This document shows positions 58,001-64,000 of a DNA stretch of 64,000 bases, piece after piece. This DNA comes from Onchocerca lupi. Lineage: Eukaryota > Nematoda > Chromadorea > Rhabditida > Onchocercidae. The stretch's first letter is position 1. Every line of letters begins with the position of its first letter. Both the position numbers and the translations under genes were made by a program. The DNA is taken from contig JAOVVO010000456.1 in assembly GCA_028564675.1 (NCBI GenBank), positions 1 through 64,000 on the forward strand, read 5' to 3'. The notes below the pieces were generated by a model, which was given only the letters and a program-made list of their open reading frames with translations, ran no database searches and was not told where the DNA came from.

Positions 58001-60529
58001 ACGATTTATCTGGAATGAATACTTTTCTGACAACATCACGCACACCTTTCACTTAATTGTTAATTTTTCTCTTTCCAATTTAATTTACATTGTACTGTCT
58101 TTTCTTACTATCAATCTCTAGTCAAATTTGAATTTATAAATTTTTTCTATGTTTATTTAAATTAGCCATACGATCGATAATCAAGCTGAAAAACAACAAA
58201 ATATCTATCCAAGCACATAGTTTTTGATCTTTATTCATGATCTAGTTTCACGATTGATTATGACTGATGAATAGTTTTTCGAAGAACTTAAATGTTTACT
58301 TGCTCAAAACTTACATGTTGTAGAATGACGTGGATAATTAGAGAAGAAAGAAATCAATTTTTTGAAAAACGCTTTCAATCATTGGCATTTCTGCTATTAT
58401 CAACTATGATATTTCATTATAGTACAGTAGTAGTAGCAGATTAATTACGTTTCTTTCCAATCTTAATACGATAACATTGTGCTTTCGCGCAGAAAAATAT
58501 CGTAGTACCAGAAATATAAGAACGAAGACTGTATATATCTTGTGAAACTTGGCTATTTAAAGAAATTAGTTAATTAAATCAAATTGGTTTCTCAAGTGCA
58601 CGACAGAATTTAAAGATTCCATAGATACTGTATTGTAAAAAGTAACTTTTTTAAAAATTTTGAACACTGAAATTTCTGTTGATCCTTCTGTTTGCTTTTT
58701 GGGGTAATCTTTTCAGTGTAATATGAAATAAAATACTGATTGAAAGTTTATTCCATAATACAAACATTATACTTATACGAAAAAATGAATGAATTAGGAA
58801 TGTAATAAAAAGGAATTCGATTTCATAAAAAAAAAAAAAAAAAAAAAAAAAGAGAAGGAAAATTAGGTGAAATCTGTTAAGGAAAAAGTAAAAAGTACTA
58901 TATACATCATATCGCATAAATGCGGCGAGGTAGGTCGTCCGACTTTTTTACAATTATAAAGCTTTACTGAAAAAAAGAAAAAAAAAAAAAGAAACAGAAA
59001 TAAATGATTAAATGCCATTAAAGCACCAAAGAACGCCTTTAGAAAAAGTAGAAAAGAAAACCGACAGTATATTATATACACAACAGGAGATTTGCGTGAA
59101 AGCCATAAAAACATGAATGCCGATTTAGCCGATGTTAGATAACATATTTTCGAAAAATATTAAAGAAAAAAAAAGAAAAAAAAAACTGAAAAAAGATCGT
59201 CACCAATTTACATTAATGAACTTTTTAATCAGAAAATATCCCAATAAAAAATTTAGTTTTTACGTAAAAAATGATTATTAAATTGAGACAGGAAAACAGA
59301 ATGTTGGAACAAGGAAAATTTTATGCTCATAATTTTTTTTCGAGAAACTTCCAGATTTTTAAATAATTTTTAATAACAAAATCGATACAGAAGCTACTGA
59401 CGACTATCTGCTTCCAGTTCGGTTGATCAGACCTGAATTTGAAAAATTCAAATATAAAAAAAAAGATTCAAAAAAAAAAAAAATTGACTGAAGAAAATCA
59501 CAGTCGGACAATGATTTTTTTCAGTTTGACTATGTACACATTGAGGCATTAACCATTCGACTGACAATAATCTGAAATTTAAAATAAATCTTTCAAAATA
59601 AAGAAAATAATTTTTAAAAAAAAAAAAAATATACATCTTCGGGAAGACATAAAATGAAAAGTCATGCTTGGAATACGAAATGATTCGAGTCAAAAAAGCC
59701 ATCCACAGGAATACAAAACTTGAGAACTGGAAAGGGAAGGAAAACTTTTTAAATTAAGAAGGATAGGAAAAAAAATCTACTGGAAAATCATTCCTGATTT
59801 TTTTTTGTCATGACTAGTCATATTCCGATTTATAATGAAAAATAAAAGAATTGAAATTAGAAAATACAGCATTATGACAAATTGATTTCATTCTGATCGA
59901 CAAAATGATTGATCATTTGAAACAAGAAATCGTTTTACAATGAAAATTTGAATTCTAAAAAAAATTTTATATTTAACTCAAAAAAGCTGTACATATCCCT
60001 GAGGTTCGTCTGGAAGAATCCAAAAAGAATAAAAACACAGTAAAGCGATACCTGAATAAAAATTAAGCTGAAAAAACAAAAAATTATGAAAACTTCCCTG
60101 AAATGCATTTGAATATTACAAATATTAATGAATTAAAATTACAAAATGAGAATTAAAAAATTTTTCAAAAAATTAATTAATCATAAGAAAATTGCCGAAA
60201 TTACAGCACGATTACAAACTTCTTAAATAGCAGCAGATAATATAAATTGTAAGATTCCAGAACTGACTCACAAAAATCAAATAAATTCAAATAATATCAC
60301 AACAAATCAATCGATAATCATATTTTGCGCATTATATTTCTCATGTTGTCTTTTTCAAATTAAGAAAAAAAGACCAAATCACAGAATATCATTTTACTAA
60401 ATTTCATAGCTACTAGAAAAGAAAAAACTTTGAATCTAACTGGTATAATGAAACAACTCCATCTACTCTAGCTTACAGCAGGAAAAATCTGTAATAAAAG
60501 ATCTTTCACACCAATAGAATTCAATGTTA

Positions 60530-60535
60530 TTTATT
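60530..60535 (-). terminator. Polyadenylation signal of the RS-rich membrane protein gene
   Basis: TTTATT on the plus strand, that is AATAAA on the minus strand, 171 bases after the stop codon of the 60706-61353 gene. Confidence 0.5.
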
Positions 60536-60705
60536 AATAAAATGCCTTAAAAACTAAAGAAATTTCAAAACATCTTGCGTCACTGCATTTTTAATGTGAC
60601 GAAGAGTCAGTCTGGAATATATTTAATTAATAATTTCAAGAATTTCATTGTCAACTAGGCTGAATTACCAAGTTTTTTACAGATATCAGTGATACCAGAT
60701 CTTCC

Positions 60706-61353
60706 TTAAGCGCTTTTTTGAACATATGCCGTAATAGTACTCAAATGTTGACGAGCATATTTCGCAAACTGATCTATAGTATATCCAGTGTAAAAGATTG
60801 CCAGGCCGATAAATCCAAGGATCAATAAAATGGCATAGTAACGCGACCACCGTCTGCAGTGAGAGGAAAGACGTTGCTTAAGCTTTATACCTTTGACCTT
60901 TAGGTTACTCAAATTCATCGGTAGCATGCGCACTGTCAGGTTACGTCGTCGTAAGCCTTTTTCTGAAAATGGAAACAGTTTATGACTCGAGCCATTTTTC
61001 GCAGTGCGGTATACAGGGATAATTTTCTTGACGTCCATTTTCTTGACGACGTCTACTGAATCGTCGAGTTTCTTGGCTATTGGAGAAATAGTCTTTCTTT
61101 TCGCTGACGCACTGCCTCGACTGCGAGAACTGGAACGTGAACGCGGTGTACCATGGGCACTGCGGCTACGACTACGGGAACGTGAAGTTTTCCGCATTTG
61201 ACTTCGTGCATGACTGGAATCTTTATTCCGTGGACTTTGTGTGCGTGGACTTCGTGTCCGTGGACTTTGTGCATAACTGGAATCTTTACTCCGTGGATTT
61301 TTGCTGGGTGACTTTTTATTGGATGTCGAACGATGTTTCGGTGACTTTGCCAT
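60706..61353 (-). CDS. RS-rich single-pass membrane protein, candidate nuclear-envelope protein
   Basis: One uninterrupted frame of 215 aa. On the minus strand AAATTACAG (ending at 61365) precedes the ATG by 11 bases, a likely spliced-leader site that supports this start. Residues about 1-90 are a basic, Ser/Arg/Pro-rich low-complexity region with SPR(T/N) repeats (SPRTRSPRTQSPRNKDSS) and alternating SRSRSRSR runs, expected to be an SRPK/CDK substrate and disordered. Residues about 91-170 are Lys/Arg-rich (RRR, KVKGIKLKQR). A single hydrophobic helix follows at about 172-192 (YAILLILGFIGLAIFYTGY), then a 23-residue tail. RS region plus basic patch plus one C-terminal membrane helix recalls inner-nuclear-membrane proteins, but I see no LEM, Tudor or SUN domain, so this is inference only. 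An internal CCATTTTCAG resembles an acceptor, but removing the implied 52-nt intron would break the frame. Confidence 0.8.
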   Translation of the reverse strand: MAKSPKHRSTSNKKSPSKNPRSKDSSYAQSPRTRSPRTQSPRNKDSSHARSQMRKTSRSRSRSRSAHGTPRSRSSSRSRGSASAKRKTISPIAKKLDDSVDVVKKMDVKKIIPVYRTAKNGSSHKLFPFSEKGLRRRNLTVRMLPMNLSNLKVKGIKLKQRLSSHCRRWSRYYAILLILGFIGLAIFYTGYTIDQFAKYARQHLSTITAYVQKSA

Positions 61354-64000
61354 TCTTTTTTGCTCTGTAATTTACGAAATTTGAAATTTTAAAGATACGA
61401 CTTCCAAATAAAAAAAACATGAATATTCAGGCTGAAATTTTTAAAATTAAGGATTAAGAAAGTAAACATAACTATCCCATTAATAAGCATTCATTGACGA
61501 AGCAGATAGTTATATTTGTTTAGTGCTGCTCAGAGTCTTCGATAAAAGTAACAGCAATTACTAGAAAAGTCATTAGTACAACAACAGTAATAATCGAGAG
61601 AAAATAAATAGAAATACTGTAAAAAATGAGATTAAATTTAATTTTTGATTATCATTTCAGTTAAGTGAAATAGTTGGAAGATCTCATTTGCAAAATTTAT
61701 CATTGCTTACTTTTACTCTAAATTCATAAAATATTTGAAAGTTTTCCATTCAAGTTGAAAACGCAATTCATTCATTTACAATGATGAAACAATTCATCTA
61801 TTATAGAGGTTAAAAATCACATTTATGCTGAACAGTATCGTATAAAAAATATTACTTGAGCCTCCGGTCAGTAATGATTTATATAACAAATTAATGAATG
61901 GTTCTTCGATTAGTTCTAATTGGCACCAACTATTGATTAGTTAATTCGAATAGTGTAAGTACCAGCTAATTTGTCTTAGAGTACCATTATTATAGAATAC
62001 ACCTAAATAATGCCTACCAAATCTAATTAAATTTAACGGAGTAAATATTCTAAAGGAAATTAGTGATGAAAAACAAACAAGGGCAAGGAACTCATCTAGA
62101 ATTTTATCCTGACCGTATTCAAAAATTCAAAAAATTTGATTGGAAAAAGTCATAATGAATTTGCAAAACGAAGAGAAAATAAATAGCAGTCACAAAGTCA
62201 TTCAGATAAATAATATGTGACTAAAAAGTTAACATTCAGTGCTTTCAGTATATAAAGGCAATAGAAATGAAAGTAAATTGAAGATTGAACTTCAGATTGA
62301 AGCTTAAGCACATGAAAAATACCTTAAGATTTTTATAATTATTGACTTCAGAGAATAAATATCATAAGACTCGGAAATAAATATCAACTGATATAGAAAA
62401 TGATCAGGAATCTAAATCTAGAAATTAGAACAGGTTCTGTTTTATTATTCCTCCGACTTAAAAGAAACACATCAGATTACAAATTGCTATCGTAAACAAA
62501 CAATTATTGGTGCCCAGCAAATAATTCATTTTTTGATCTCAGTGAGGCAAAAACTGATTTTAACTTTTAATCAGTTTCGGATAACTAATAACAAAATCAA
62601 GAACGAAATGACACTTTTTTTTAATATCTCATTTTCAAAGAGAAGTCGAGAAAACTGTTTCAGTTATAACCGAAAGCTTCACTACACTAATTCACTTTTT
62701 TTAAGTCTAAAAAAAAAAACTGAATAGAAAAAGAGAAATGAATCAACAAAAAATGAATAAAAATGTGCAGGTGATTCAGGGAGTGATCAAAGGTCAAGCT
62801 CACAAGAGTTAGAATGAAGACTGACAAGCAAAAGGTGCATCTCAATCAATTTAGTGCACCCTTCATAGCAGCAACAATAATAGCAGTAAACAGAAAAGCT
62901 CTTCTGCCGACGAAGAGGAAAGTAATCGATGGACATAGTTATTGATGGTGACACGGTAAGATGGACAACAGATGGACGCACAAGAGATAAGCTAAATAGA
63001 AGAGGAAAAAGAGATATTGAAACTGACCTTGTAGACTGGCATGGGCCGACTTGATGTTCTCGCACTAACACTAACAATCTCCCTCACTAAAAGATGAATC
63101 AGACGGATGACACCGCCCAGATGACCACTTGCCAATCAATGATCGAGTGGTGAGTGCTTTCGACCTCAAGAAATGGGGACTGACCCCAATATTCTCAAAT
63201 GTTACCAATTCAAGACAGGTTCAGAAACATGATAATGTATTACTGATGAAGGAAAAGATTTTAATAAAAGCATATAAGAAATCTGAATCAACGAGTACAG
63301 ATGTAAATACATTCAAATTTGTGGAATGAATTGAAAAGTGACGTTAAAAACGACATTGGAGATGGAGAATGTGGAAGGAGAGGAGGATTGGAAAATGTAT
63401 ACATATGCGTTTTTGTAAATAGAACATATATATACATATAAAATTTATTTTCCCGAGATTTTCCGAGAATGCATTACTATCGTCTGTGATATTAAGAAGT
63501 CCAACTACAAACCGTTAACTTTAAAATCAATGAAAAGGGACTATGGAAGGGTGAATGGTTTTTCTTCTACGGAAGCATTTCGTTTTTCAATACGTTACAC
63601 ACTTCTTTGATATCTATGGTCAAATGAATCACAGTTCCTTATTAGTAGCACAAGTAATGAATGCGGAATGAAGGATGATGAACGGAGAGCAATGAATGCG
63701 GAAATGAAAGATGAAAGACGGAATGCGGAATGAAGGATATGAAACGGTGAGTGCGGAATAGAGTTGTTGTAAAACTCGCACTGATAGCTATCTCTTTAAC
63801 TGCCCAATGAACACCATTTTCCCATAATTGAAGTCTAACAATCAGCAAAACTTCCCAAACAACTCAGCTCGAATAGAATCTTACTTACTCAAAATGTTCA
63901 GAAACAACGCAGCATCTTCAGGGCTGCGTTAATTAGTGGCGTGGGCTGAATAGTATTCTGTCGCGATATGCTGCATTTCCGTGTGAATTTTCTGTCTAGA
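61354..64000. other. Upstream region of the RS-rich gene to the window end
   Basis: AT-rich sequence without a supportable complete gene. One plus-strand ATG stretch with a perfect donor (63094-63150, GTGAGT) could be a first exon of a gene continuing beyond the window. Near 63650-63750 there is an imperfect array of GGAATGAAGGATGA-like words. The last 120 bases contain a minus-strand open stretch but no clear splice boundaries. Confidence 0.45.
63655..63755. repeat. Imperfect short tandem repeat (AATGCGGAATGAAGGATGA-like)
   Basis: The words AATGCGGAA, GAAGGAT, GAAAGAT and GAAACGG or GAACGG recur five times between 63658 and 63755, with spacing of about 17-30 bp. This is a degenerate minisatellite; the minus-strand frame across it (Phe/His/Ser-rich) is compositional. 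Confidence 0.6.

Larger units (their letters stand above)
51907..60705. other. Long gene-poor region with low-complexity tracts
   Basis: No convincing gene. A plus-strand open stretch at about 52546-52833 has moderately protein-like composition but no clear start or splice context. Around 53.9-55.3 kb there are ATC triplets, a GGT-rich patch, a 55-nt pure pyrimidine tract, a C14 run and CATC repeats, with higher GC than elsewhere. From 55.3 to 60.5 kb the sequence is AT-rich and featureless apart from A runs (58827-58851, about 58977-58990, 59160-59185). Confidence 0.55.

Noticed and set aside
60957..61011. Possible 52-nt intron in the RS-rich gene (GTATAC...TTTTCAG)
   Set aside because: The length is not a multiple of three and removal would break an otherwise continuous frame through the membrane helix.
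1..64000. tRNA, rRNA, CRISPR, bacterial or Wolbachia-derived genes
   Set aside because: I looked for TPsiC-like GTTCGA-C contexts, operon-like long ORFs and regular spacer arrays and found none that hold up.

Overview
The window is eukaryotic and most likely from a parasitic nematode, probably a filarial worm. The DNA is strongly AT-rich. Genes are broken into short exons with GT...AG introns that often end in TTTCAG. Several start codons sit a few bases after an isolated TTTCAG or TTAG with no credible upstream exon, as expected for spliced-leader trans-splicing. Introns range from about 100 bases to 10 kb. The species call is inference. I see no tRNA, rRNA, CRISPR array, bacterial gene or virus-like coding region.

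Seven protein-coding genes can be built with consistent splice phases. (1) 3538-24536 (+): five exons, 230 aa, function unknown, with a PP1-docking-like KRVSF motif and a Cys-rich CaaX-like C-terminus; two introns are 9-10 kb. (2) 27421-34554 (+): three exons including a 23-nt microexon, a 65-aa single-pass membrane protein. (3) 37319-39280 (+): six exons, 311 aa, an acatalytic carbonic-anhydrase-related protein. (4) 39811-42072 (-): seven exons, 317 aa, a WTAP-family coiled-coil subunit of the m6A-writer/splicing complex. (5) 44467-49275 (+): ten exons, a DUS1L-type tRNA-dihydrouridine synthase. (6) 50233-51906 (+): six exons, 238 aa, proteasome subunit beta-7 (PSMB4/pbs-7). (7) 60706-61353 (-): one exon, 215 aa, an RS-rich protein with one C-terminal membrane segment.

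Layout: 1-37 kb is gene-poor and dominated by long introns carrying MITE copies, fold-back hairpins, microsatellites and poly-T runs. 37-52 kb is a compact housekeeping block. There, genes 3 and 4 converge on one palindromic AAUAAA element, and genes 5 and 6 lie head-to-tail and may share an operon. 52-60.7 kb is almost empty apart from low-complexity tracts. 61.4-64 kb holds no convincing gene. The housekeeping genes act in RNA modification (WTAP, DUS1L) and protein turnover (PSMB4); no joint pathway is implied.

The most unusual items are the two small orphan proteins (genes 1 and 2), the WTAP homologue in a nematode, near-perfect hairpins inside introns of unrelated genes, a three-copy MITE family with 23-bp terminal inverted repeats, and the shared polyadenylation palindrome. 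All exon models come from reading splice signals and frame by eye; no alignment or transcript data were available.
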